Below are positions 21,401-29,921 of a stretch of DNA of 64,000 nt, in pieces. The position numbers were made by a program, and so were the translations under genes. The stretch is from Micropterix aruncella. Taxonomy: Eukaryota > Arthropoda > Insecta > Lepidoptera > Micropterigidae. Within the stretch, counting starts at the first letter, position 1. Every line of letters starts with the position of its first letter. The notes under the pieces were generated by a model. The model was not told the origin of the DNA, made no database searches, and was given only the letters and a program-made list of their open reading frames with translations. The stretch covers positions 13,979,039 through 14,043,038 of the forward strand of contig OX155955.1 of the NCBI GenBank assembly GCA_944548615.1, given 5' to 3'.

Positions 21401-24400
21401 CACCATCGCCTAACCATTCGTGGGTTATTATTCAAGTTCAATATAAATAAAGAAATAGTTGGAAACATGTTACAGGAAAAAATTAATATGTGAAAGCTCT
21501 GTGCGAATTCTCACAATCTAACAACAATATTTGGCGAAAAAAAGTATCCCAACGTTACCGCATCCACCCTCTACAGCCCCGACTTGGCCCCCTGTGACTT
21601 CTTCTTGTTCCCTAAAATGAAGAGTCACCTCAAAGGAACCTACCATGGCACCGTAGAGGCCGTCCAGGAGGCTGCGACAGTCGTCTTGAAAGGCCTTAAT
21701 TTAGAGTACTATCAAGGCTGCTTCCAATCGTAGGAGAAACTTTGGAAACAGTGTTCTGGGTTAGGAGGGGACTACTGTGAAGGCCATTAATAAAGTTTGG
21801 TTACTCACTTGATTTGCCTGTATTTTATTTACAAATTCTCAGAATTTAATTGCCACACCTCGTATATCCCTTTCCGGACGGCTCGATACGATCGTGCAAA
21901 TAATTTAGAGAAAATCCTGAGCTCGCGGTAATCAACTTTTCGCAACGGGGACGACACCGATCGATCGTGCAAACGCTAGAGCAACTAGAAAAATATACAG
22001 CGGGCGAGTCAGTCGCATCAGTCTCGCCTGGATCATTGGCTACGATGGCGGTTTTTTTTTGGCGGGAGCAACGCTTCACGTAAGTACCAATTTTATCAAT
22101 GTTTTGTTAAATAGCTGGTTGTGTAATGATTTATTTAGTTAGACAATAAGTTAACTGAGGTAAATTAGTAGAAAGTAAATTAATAGATGGAATATATTAC
22201 GAACTATAACGTGGCAAAAAGTTAAGTGCACGATCGTGTATATTCGGCCCTAACCCGAAATATAGTGTTTTGTAAAGTATTGATGTTTTTCATCAGTTTT
22301 AGATATTTTTTGTTTCTGATACTATTGTTTTTATGTTTTTAGGGCGCCCACTCAACGATGAGCAGATAGAAAACCTTTTGGGCGATGGAAACGTCTCAGA
22401 AATGGAAGATTTGGATCTCGACGAAGAGATATATCCATACTCAATTATTTCCATGCTTGAGGGAGATGAGTTTGAGGCAGATCAATCCGTTGTCGAACCA
22501 TTCGCTGTTACACCCTCCGAACTCTGTTCCAGTAGCACTTCGCTCACCAAAGCTTCCCCCGAGGTCGCAGCAGCGCCTTCCTCACCAACATCTAGCAACA
22601 TTTTACCAGCTTCCCCCAGGCCATCTGTACGTACTACAAAGCAGAATAATACTAATCGATCACTTGCCAAACCTACTCGCACATCAAAGCGCTCTACTAC
22701 TGCCAGCACTAGCACTGCCAAAACTGGGACCAGTACTAACCGTGGACCATCTGTACCATCCCGCAGATCTGCTACATCGTCTAATGGTACCTCTAAAAGA
22801 CGTCATTATATATCTCAACCGCAACCTTGGAAGCAATTACCATTCCTAGAAAAATCTCACGAATTCACATCACTTCCTTGCAGGGAAGTAAGAAATCCAA
22901 TTGAATATTTTAATGAATATATGGATGATACATTCTTCGAACATATGAGTAACTGCTCAAATATGTATCACTTGAGAAAGACTGGCAATGAACTAAAGAC
23001 TTCGCGAGCAGAAGTAATGAAACTTTTTGGTATTCTTGCTCTAATGGGTTCTATTCCATACCCACGATTAAAGATGTACTGGTGCAAAGGGATTGCAATG
23101 GAAAAAATTACTTCGACAATGACTCGCGACCGATTTTCGACGTTACGAAATGCCCTTCACGTTGTAGATAGTGACACGCCGCCCCCAGGAGATGTGAACC
23201 CACTCTGGAAGGTGCAACCCATGATTGAACAAATACGCAAGGGTTGCTATAAACAGGAGAGAGTGCCAGGCTTTTACTCGATAGATGAGCAGATGATACC
23301 GTTTACCGGGCGTTGCATTTTGCGACAGGTCGTGAAAAACAAGCCCCGTCCAGTGGGGCTAAAAAACTTTGTGCTTACGACTAGCCAAGGTTTAATGCTT
23401 GACTTTGATATATACAAAGGGGCTAAGACTATGTTCGGCAATAACATGTCTCTCGGACTTGGTCCAGCTGTGGTCCTTCATTTATCTCGCAGCGTACCTC
23501 CAGGAAGTTGTTTGTATCATGACAGATACTTCACAACTGTACCACTCATCGAAGAACTCGATAAACGCAATATGCACAGCACGGGCACAATCATGGCGAA
23601 CAGAATCCCCGAAAGAAGTAGTCTGCAGTTTAAAGAAGATAAGAGAATGGCACGTGGAGAGAGCCAGTATTTGGTAAGAGGGCCAGTCGCTATAGTAAAA
23701 TGGAAAGATAACAAGAGTGTCATGTTAGCTTCAAATTGCGCTGGATCGGAAAACAACACGACTGTGAAAAGATGGAATAAAACAACTCGACAATTCGTTG
23801 ATGTAGCTGCTCCACAAGTCGTGATGAATTATAACCGACACCTTCATAAAAACGAAAAAGTGGACCCTGAAAGTTATATTACATTTCTTCGATTTAGCAA
23901 TCGTGAATGCATGGAGAGCATACAAAATTGATTGTGATGCTAACAAGTTACCAAAAAAAAATATTCTAGACCTACTAGAATTTCGTATGGAAATTCACGA
24001 AGTGCTGGTCAACGTACCAGACAAGAGGAGAAGTGAGGTATTACTAGCTGATTTCGCTTCGGATGATGAATCGCTAGTAACAAGAAAGTACCACAAAGCA
24101 AGCAGGCCATCTAATTATCTGAGATATGATGGCTATGATCATCTACCTGAGTTTGATGACATTAAATCTCCAAGAGCTTGTCAATTTGAAAGCTGTTGCA
24201 GTCGAGCTAAGACACGATGCATCAAGTGCAAAGTGTACCTTTGCATCTCACGTGGCCAGAACTGTTTTAGAGCTTATCATAAGAAGTAATGTGTGTTCTG
24301 TTTTTGTTTTTAGAAGTAATTTTATGTTTGATAAGACTGTGAGTCTACTTTTTGTTCCTTTTGTCACTAAAAGATTTTATGAGATATTTTAATAAATAAG

Positions 24401-27400
24401 AAATGCATGGCTGATTATTGTAAATCAAAAGGCTGATAATTATAACTAATTAAGTTGATTTTGTAACGAAAACGTCTTTAATTTACCATTTCCTGTTTCA
24501 ATTATGAACTTGCACGATCGTGCAATTACACATATGTCCTGACACGCACGATCGTGCAGTTAGTTTTTGCAATGATCTGTCACAGCAGGTTTTTTTAAAA
24601 TATTTTTTCCTGAGTTTATATGCCAAAAGAAAGCAACTAACTAGAATTTCAATTCGGGATTTTTAAAAAAAATCTCTCGTCCGGAAAGGGTTATACATTA
24701 TATAAAACAAAAATATATGATATTCATTATTTTCTTCTTATCAAAGTAATATCGAAGGTGATACCAATGATTATAATATATAGTAGTACTGTGCGATGCA
24801 TTCTTTTTGAGCTCTACAACTACATGCTCAGGTCACACGTATTGCATTTATTGCACTGCACTGCACACCAATGCACTGAAACCAAAAAAGGGATAGGCAT
24901 ATTTTATACCTGTGAGAATGACGGAGAGAGGTTGAGTTTACGCGTGACTGTAATGATTCTCGTCGAAGCCAGCCGTTTAATGGTACAGTCAGACGATTAC
25001 ATAACTAATAGATTCGTTTAGTGTTAAGTTGAATTGGGCTGTGATAATTTTTCAGTATATACGTGATTGTCTCAGCGGCCCGTCGTTTCGCGGTACAATC
25101 AGAAGAGTAACAAATAAATACGTTTTGTGTTGTATTTTGTCTTCGTGTTCTGTGTTGTGATCGTGCGTTCGACTGTGCTGAATCCCAGGAGGTACAGTAG
25201 GTAAATAACTTTATTTTCTATTATTTCTTGTCGTGATCGTCGTTTAATATGCCGTTAAAAACAAAATTGGGAAATAAGACGCTGAAATCCCAGACAAGGG
25301 AATTAATATCAAATATTTACCATTTCATGAAAGATGAAGCGAAATTCGGAATAACAATTGAATTGCAAGCGGTCTTAAAAAGGCTTTCTGCTGCTAGTAA
25401 AATATCTATCGCGTCAATAAAAAGAGTTTTAGCCGAAAAGAAAAAAATATTAGATTCTGACCAGCCGATGTCATTTTCTACGCCAGGGAGAAAAAAGACT
25501 AACTGTCGTAAACCAAAGACGGGTTTGGATGATTTTGATAAAACGGCAATACGGCGGATTGTTTTAAACTTTCATTTAACAGATAATGTAATCCCAACTT
25601 TGAAAACTCTCCACCAGAAAGTTGTTTGTGATACTAATTTCAACGGAAGCCGGTGTAGCTTGGGAAGAATTTTAAGGGAAATTGGATTTAGATGGCAAAA
25701 GACAGAAAATAACCGAAAAGTTTTAATTGAAAGACATGACATTAAATTGCAGCGCATAAATTTTTTAGAATCAATTAAATATTTCCGCAATGAAAATAGA
25801 TCAATTGTATATACTGATGAGACATATATCCATAGCAGCCATACTACTCCTAAATCATGGACATGTAGTCCGACAAAAGGCCTTAAAATGCCTATTTCCA
25901 AGGGTCAGCGTTTGATAGTAGTTCACGCTGGAGGTAGTGATGGGTTTGTACCCAATGCAATGCTGATATATAAATCTTCTCAAAAATGTGGTGATTATCA
26001 CCACGACATGAACTTCAGTAATTATGAGAAATGGCTTAAAGAAAAACTTATTCCGAATTTAAATCCTAATTCTGTTGTAGTGATTGATAATGCCCCATAC
26101 CACAACGTGCAATTAAACCCAGCACCAACGTCCAACTCTCGAAAAGCTGTTATGCAACAGTGGTTACGCGATAAAAATATTCCATTCAATGACGCCATGT
26201 TGAAGACATCGCTTTATGAGATTATTAAAATTAATAAACCCCGATTTAAAAAGTTTAAAGTTAACGCTTTATTAGAAGACAATGGTCACACAGTACTCCG
26301 ATTACCACCATACCACCCTGACCTTAATCCCATAGAGGAAATATGGGCTCAGATAAAGGGATATGTAGCGAAAAAGAACGTTTCTTTTAAACTGGACGAT
26401 GCTATGACACACGCCATAGATAAAATTGAAACAATGTCAACCAGAGACTCCCAATGTTGGACTAATGTTTGTCGTCATGTTATCGATATAGAAAACAAAT
26501 ATAGGCTAACCGAACCGGTGTTAGATAGAATTTTAGACAATCTATCATTTGTAGTAAATACGGGAAGTAGTGATGAAGAAATGAACGCAGTTAATTTAGA
26601 TGAAAGTAGATCTGAAAACAGTGACAGTGATTTAGAAGGAATATATCCACTTCAATGAATAATACTATGTGTCTTACTGTGTACTGTAAAATTGAGGCAC
26701 ATATAATTATAATAATAGTTTGGACAGTGAAAGGTGATCGTATTGTGTTGTAAGCAGAGTCTATAAAAGTATTGTGTTTGAGATGTACTGTTATAATTGA
26801 GGCTCCTAATATAAAAGTGGTAATAGTTTGGAAAGTGAAACATGATTGTTTTGTGTTTTTGTGTCACAATCCTAATGTTATTTTCCACATAATTATATAT
26901 TACACCGTATTATAAACCAAACTAATTATCGATATTACATCATGGACGGTTATGCATGTAATGCATGTGTTAATCGCTAATGAACTTATAGTACAGTCAT
27001 TCTCTAAAACAATACTGTTAGGATGGTTAGTCGATTTTGTACGTCGAAATTAAGTTTTTTTTATTTTGTATTCATTACTTCAATATTTATTTATTTTTTT
27101 ATTTTATTTGATTAAAAAAATTACACCGTTTGTAGTAACAAATGGTTGCGTCGCTCCTAACTAGGCATAGCCGATCTATTTTGAATATTTATATTTTATT
27201 GTGAAATTACTTGTTTTCTGCCTGCCTTTTTTCTTTCTGTTTCATGTCTTCAATTCACGGGGACATCGATGAAGTAAATACATGGACCGGGGACATGAAA
27301 TATTTTTGAATTATTGATTATATATAAATTATGGACAATAATAGTACCAAAAAAGTGGTCACTGGTTTTCTTTGGCGGTTCTTTCCAGTGGAATCTTACT

Positions 27401-28367
27401 TGTAGAACTCGCCGGAAAAAATAGGAAAAAGTACAATTACTGTCTTTTGACGTTCAGTATGTGTATATTATGTATTTACATTGAATAAAAATATTTGAAA
27501 TTGAATTTGAATTTGTTAATTAGACTATAAAAGCCAATTTTAAATTTTCAATACATCATCACGATATCAAATATTCTGTCGTTGGCTGTACATGCCTTGG
27601 TTTTAAGGAAGACGGCGAAGTCCGTTACATATAGCGGCTCTAGTCTAGCACGAGGCCATTTGATTTTCTTTCTCATGTGCAGTTTTGACGAGGTTGTGTT
27701 TAATCTGTGTAAGCATTTTTGAGACTGGTCGAGAGCTCAAAAAGAATGCATCGCACTATATGAGGTTGCTCAACTCTATAGTACAATTTGACAGCCCTTT
27801 TAAAATGGCGAATTGCAGGTGGCGCTGATATAATTGACGGCCAAACTAATAGCAATTTATTTGGCCATCTATTTATAAAGGACTGACATTGAGCAATCTA
27901 ATACGCTATATAATCAACGGAAATATCTTGAAAAAATATTTACCAAATTTTGAAGTAGCTCTCCTGAGAAATGCTGTTTTGTCAGTGACTTTCCCTTTCG
28001 ATATCGACCGTATAAGAAATATGATCTTTCTAAGTGAGACGTCTGCCTAAATGCATACCTGGATATATGGCATAATTGCAGTGGCGTAGAAAGTCTTCTC
28101 CCAATTTGACTACTAGACAATCGCCTACCCGTAAAGTAAAAGTGATGTGTTCGGATTTGGATGCAGCACTGCCTTCAGTACTGACTACATGATACAGATT
28201 TTTGATATTACTCATTTATTTTTCCGCAGACGAGGATGCAGTTGGAAGAATTAAAGAAGCACGGCAAAGACGAGATCGCCTTCCACGAGCAACAAATCAA
28301 GCATCACCAGGAAGCCATCGAACGCCATAAGAAGATTGAAAGCGAACTCAGCAAGCATGAAAAGTAA
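15352..28367 (+). CDS. ATPIF1: Mitochondrial ATP synthase inhibitor IF1, 3 exons
   Basis: Inhibits ATP hydrolysis by mitochondrial F1Fo-ATPase when the proton gradient collapses; acts in the matrix. Exons 15352-15410, 17833-17965 and 28230-28367 join in phase to a 109-aa protein. Residues 1 to about 22 ([20 protein letters not shown]) are Arg/Ser-rich without acidic residues, as a mitochondrial presequence should be. Next comes the family hallmark [20 protein letters not shown], then [16 protein letters not shown] (the inhibitory helix), then a His-rich coiled coil ([36 protein letters not shown]) that drives oligomerisation in known IF1 proteins. Splice sites: GTAAAA/TTTTTAG and GTAGTT/TTCCGCAG. 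Intron 2 (17966-28229) holds mariner, piggyBac and Sailor-type elements. A poly(A) signal follows at 28526. Very secure as IF1. Confidence 0.95.
16154..16554. mobile_element. MITE family C, copy 1
   Basis: Ends ATTATTGCAGTATAGGTACC and its inverted copy. Interior has ATCTCGCTTATTTATTG (reverse complement), CTGATTCCGAATCTGCAATA and a GGTTAGGTTAGG stretch. The same element lies in opposite orientation at 43943-44344 and a worn copy at 17365-17762. Located in IF1 intron 1. Confidence 0.8.
16629..17363 (-). mobile_element. Non-autonomous Helitron
   Basis: On the minus strand it begins TCTATACTAATATTATAAAG and ends GGGCACGGGTCAGCTAG, that is 5'-TC ... CTAG-3', with the flanks A on the left and T on the right, the A/T insertion rule of Helitrons. 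About 10 nt before CTAG is a small hairpin GCCCA-ACAAAG-TGGGC. No terminal inverted repeats and no Rep/helicase frame. Lies in IF1 intron 1. Confidence 0.75.
17365..17762. mobile_element. MITE family C, diverged copy
   Basis: Carries the family's interior blocks (TATATCTCGCTTGTTTGTTG, TAACATAACTTACTGCC, GGTGTTGGACGCATC) and ends in GGTTCCTATTATACATT, a decayed version of the terminal repeat. It abuts the Helitron at 17363. Confidence 0.65.
17833..17965 (+). CDS. ATPIF1: IF1 exon 2 (Gly-rich and inhibitory region)
   Basis: Acceptor ATATTTTTAG. Completes Arg 20, then [39 protein letters not shown]; ends phase 0 at CAG|GTAGTT. Confidence 0.95.
18280..18830 (-). pseudogene. LINE RNase H / zinc-knuckle C-terminal fragment
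   Basis: Reads [20 protein letters not shown] (end of an RNase H domain, with the conserved N-x2-AD-x-LA) and continues to [16 protein letters not shown] and [18 protein letters not shown], the C-x2-C-x7-H-x3-C knuckle at the end of insect LINEs that carry RNase H (I, R1 and Loa groups). 5'-truncated; stop after LSAEL at 18315. Lies in IF1 intron 2. Confidence 0.75.
18901..19202. mobile_element. piggyBac-type MITE, copy 1
   Basis: TTAACCCCTGGGTGGCC at the left, GGCTTCCGAATGGTTAA at the right. The interior (CACGCCG..CGTTTTTCGTATTATCCGTA, TTCGAGGGCTTTGGAAATTT) recurs in reverse at 43632-43851. An AT-rich middle repeats ACCGTTATAATATA several times in both directions. Confidence 0.7.
19560..20640. 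repeat. Dispersed repeat family D, copy 1
   Basis: Shares with 58780-59290 the blocks ATTTATCCATGTATAT, ATTCCTGACGGCCGCGAAG, CTTTATATGAGAG, CTCGAGATGACATAACGATT and CTAAATCGGTTCAGGCGTTT. The final block occurs twice here (19745-19850 and 20550-20640), so at least two units are present. No coding frame. Confidence 0.6.
20942..21862 (+). mobile_element. Internally deleted mariner-like element
   Basis: Terminal inverted repeats TGGCAATTAAATTCCGAGAA (left) and the matching TGGCAATTAAATTCTGAGAA on the right, with TA on each side. Inside are mariner transposase remnants in several frames: [60 protein letters not shown] and [15 protein letters not shown] (two HTH motifs), then a jump to [20 protein letters not shown] (the end of the catalytic domain). 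The central catalytic region with the first Asp residues is missing. Dead copy. Confidence 0.85.
21868..24690 (+). mobile_element. piggyBac element, nearly full length
   Basis: 13-bp perfect terminal inverted repeats CCCTTTCCGGACG (21868-21880) and CGTCCGGAAAGGG (24678-24690), 2.8 kb apart. Subterminal GATCGTGC palindromes are present at both ends. Flanks are ATAT and TTAT rather than a clean TTAA duplication, so the target site has mutated or the terminal bases are diverged. It encodes the broken transposase below and sits 5 bp from the mariner element. Confidence 0.88.
22333..24289 (+). pseudogene. piggyBac transposase, frameshifted
   Basis: Cut-and-paste DDD transposase. Frame 1 (22333-23931) begins with the family start [13 protein letters not shown] after an acidic region and a long Ser/Thr/Pro linker; the catalytic domain starts near PWKQLPF. 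First Asp in [13 protein letters not shown], second in [11 protein letters not shown]. After MNYNRHL the usual GGVD block with the third Asp is not seen; instead about 16 residues are missing and the frame changes near 23870-23885 into a second frame (to 24289) that reads [17 protein letters not shown] and ends in a Cys-rich domain, [20 protein letters not shown] to CISRGQNCF. An upstream exon 22045-22079 with donor GTAAGT and acceptor at 22342 is possible but is out of phase. Almost certainly inactive. Confidence 0.85.
24789..27758 (+). mobile_element. DD82E (Sailor-type) IS630/Tc1/mariner transposon, apparently complete
   Basis: Inverted ends share 25 identical bases, GTGCGATGCATTCTTTTTGA plus GCTCT on the left (24791-24815) and its complement at 27732-27756, with TA on both outer sides. 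Between them is one intact transposase frame. Long non-coding arms on both sides contain direct repeats: a CGTGACTGT...GGTACAGTCAGA unit at about 24943 and 25062, and a TGTACTGT..ATTGAGGC..AATAGTTTGGA unit at about 26678 and 26781. The element lies in IF1 intron 2 in the same orientation as the gene. Confidence 0.85.
25249..26658 (+). CDS. DD82E transposase (Sailor group), intact
   Basis: Predicted to cut and paste its own element at TA sites in the nucleus. 469 aa, no interruption. N-terminal helix-turn-helix region at residues about 15-70 ([20 protein letters not shown] ... [11 protein letters not shown]), a basic [13 protein letters not shown] that could be a nuclear signal, a second helical region with [11 protein letters not shown], and a DDE catalytic core: first Asp in [11 protein letters not shown], second in [11 protein letters not shown], Glu in [13 protein letters not shown] count 82 residues between the second Asp and the Glu, against 34-41 in ordinary Tc1/mariner; the inserted segment contains [20 protein letters not shown]. 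This spacing defines the Sailor group as I recall it. The acidic C-tail is not recognised. All three catalytic residues are present, so it may be functional. Confidence 0.88.
   Translation: MPLKTKLGNKTLKSQTRELISNIYHFMKDEAKFGITIELQAVLKRLSAASKISIASIKRVLAEKKKILDSDQPMSFSTPGRKKTNCRKPKTGLDDFDKTAIRRIVLNFHLTDNVIPTLKTLHQKVVCDTNFNGSRCSLGRILREIGFRWQKTENNRKVLIERHDIKLQRINFLESIKYFRNENRSIVYTDETYIHSSHTTPKSWTCSPTKGLKMPISKGQRLIVVHAGGSDGFVPNAMLIYKSSQKCGDYHHDMNFSNYEKWLKEKLIPNLNPNSVVVIDNAPYHNVQLNPAPTSNSRKAVMQQWLRDKNIPFNDAMLKTSLYEIIKINKPRFKKFKVNALLEDNGHTVLRLPPYHPDLNPIEEIWAQIKGYVAKKNVSFKLDDAMTHAIDKIETMSTRDSQCWTNVCRHVIDIENKYRLTEPVLDRILDNLSFVVNTGSSDEEMNAVNLDESRSENSDSDLEGIYPLQ
27914..28215 (-). pseudogene. Unrecognised coding remnant, two frames
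   Basis: Minus strand frame 28215-28030 starts [20 protein letters not shown] and reads [20 protein letters not shown] then CNYAIYPG; at that point a neighbouring frame continues ([35 protein letters not shown]) to 27914. Amino-acid use looks protein-like in both segments, suggesting one ancestral frame with a 1-base lesion. A donor-like CAG|GTATGC occurs at the switch point (about 28063), so a genuine exon is an alternative. I recognise no family. It is antisense to IF1, directly before its exon 3. Confidence 0.4.
28230..28367 (+). CDS. ATPIF1: IF1 exon 3 (coiled coil, stop)
   Basis: Acceptor [31 protein letters not shown] to ELSKHEK, stop TAA at 28365-28367. Confidence 0.93.
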   Translation, partial: TRMQLEELKKHGKDEIAFHEQQIKHHQEAIERHKKIESELSKHEK

Positions 28368-28525
28368 TTGCAATTTGAAACATACCACAATGCAGCATTT
28401 CACATTTTCTTACAGAAGCGGCAAAAACCGGCGATATTTTTTCAACGGTAGTGTTTTAATTTTAGTGTTTTATTTTTATGTGTGTACATACTGTCGTTAA
28501 TTAGTTGGCAATATGTTTAAAAACA

Positions 28526-28531
28526 AATAAA
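28526..28531 (+). terminator. Poly(A) signal of IF1
   Basis: AATAAA about 160 nt after the IF1 stop, the first canonical signal downstream. Confidence 0.6.
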
Positions 28532-28630
28532 CATTTAAACTTTGAAAATGTTGCATTCTGTTTTATTACAACAAATAAATAATTTTAGTCCAGCCATCCA
28601 GCTAAAATAGATGGCACTGTTTGCCTTAAA

Positions 28631-29112
28631 TGGGGACTTCGTCTCATGTAATAATGTAGCTGTATAATTTAAGCAAATGGTAGTAAATGTAGCAGATGTT
28701 GCTTGTATGATAGTGAGCTATTAAAAAAGAGTATGATAGTAAAAGGGGGACTTCGTCTCATGTCATAGTGTAGCTGTATAATTGACGCAAATGAAAGTTA
28801 ATGTAGCAGACATTGCTTGTATGATAGTGGTCTATTAAAAAAGAGTATGATAGTAGGCTATTAAAAAAGATTATGGTAGTGGGCTAGTACAAAAAAGTAT
28901 GATAGTGGGCTATTAAAAAATAGTATGATAGCGGGCTATTAAAGAGTTTGATAGCGGGCTATTAAAAAGATTATGATAGTGGGCTATTAAAAAATAGTAT
29001 GATAGCGGGCTATTAAAGAGTATGATAGTGTGCTATTCAAAAAGAGTATGATAGTGAGCTATTAAAAAAGAGCATGATAGTGGACTATTAAAAAAGAGTG
29101 TGATAGTGGGGT
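28631..29112. repeat. Minisatellite block downstream of IF1
   Basis: Starts with two direct copies of a roughly 115-bp unit (GGGGACTTCGTCTCATGT at about 28632 and 28746), each ending in the seed motif GTATGATAGTGGGCTATTAA. From about 28850 the seed alone is repeated around ten times with a period near 25 bp. It begins about 100 bp beyond the IF1 poly(A) signal. Confidence 0.8.
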
Positions 29113-29236
29113 ATTTACTACATCGACAACATCATCTGAAATTCGTCTTTCAAGAAATAACAAGTCTTGGTATATCTTGTCCATGTCTATACGAAATTCC
29201 GAACACAAGAAGTTGAGCTAATATAACTACTTAGTT

Positions 29237-29274
29237 TCTCCTATGAATGCCAACCAAATGGCATTCATAGGAGA
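29237..29274. repeat. Perfect 16-bp stem hairpin
   Basis: TCTCCTATGAATGCCA, loop ACCAAA, then the exact complement. Confidence 0.8.
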
Positions 29275-29398
29275 TAACAGATTTTGATGTCATCGGATTG
29301 AAATAATATGTTTTATAAGTTTTTAAGTATGATTATGCTATTTGTGGATATAAATGTGTTCTATGGGAATAAATTTATGTTCTAGGTAAATGAATGTA

Positions 29399-29550
29399 CA
29401 GTGGAACCTCTCATAACAAGCATCATTCGTTCCAGACTCTTACTTGTTAAGCGAAACACTCGTTCAACAAAACAATTTTTCCCCATGCTCATTATGAGAG
29501 GTGTGCTTGTTGGTGGTGTGTGGTGATGCTTGTTATGAGAGGTTCCACTG
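29399..29550. mobile_element. pogo/Tc1-type MITE, 152 bp
   Basis: Perfect inverted ends beginning CAGTGGAACCTCTCATAACA (about 26 bp) with TA on both sides. CAGTGGAACCTCT is the type of terminus seen in pogo/Tigger-like elements. No coding capacity. Confidence 0.85.
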
Positions 29551-29921
29551 TATTTTAAAGAAATTAAATATGTTGATATATATCTATACTCTATTCCACT
29601 GATCAGGTAACGTATCTCTATTCCACGAAAATATATAGCAATGATTAGGTATATAGCATAGGTATAGAATTCTAATCGTCCTACTACGATTTGGAAACTA
29701 GGAGTTTACTATGAAATGCAACGTGTAAATGGCACTCATAGTTTCAAAAATTGATTATTGTTCTCTTATTATGTTCAATATGGTGGGGTCAACAGTATGG
29801 CGGCGCACTTTAGATGGCGCTCTAAACACGCCCATGCCGTAATAATAATATAATAAGTAACAAACAAACTAATAATATTATAAATAACAATACTATTATA
29901 ACAAACGAATTTTAAAATAAT

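Noticed and set aside
22385..22849. Second 154-codon frame within the piggyBac gene
   Set aside because: Out-of-frame reading of the Ser/Thr/Pro-rich linker; the real frame continues into the catalytic domain.
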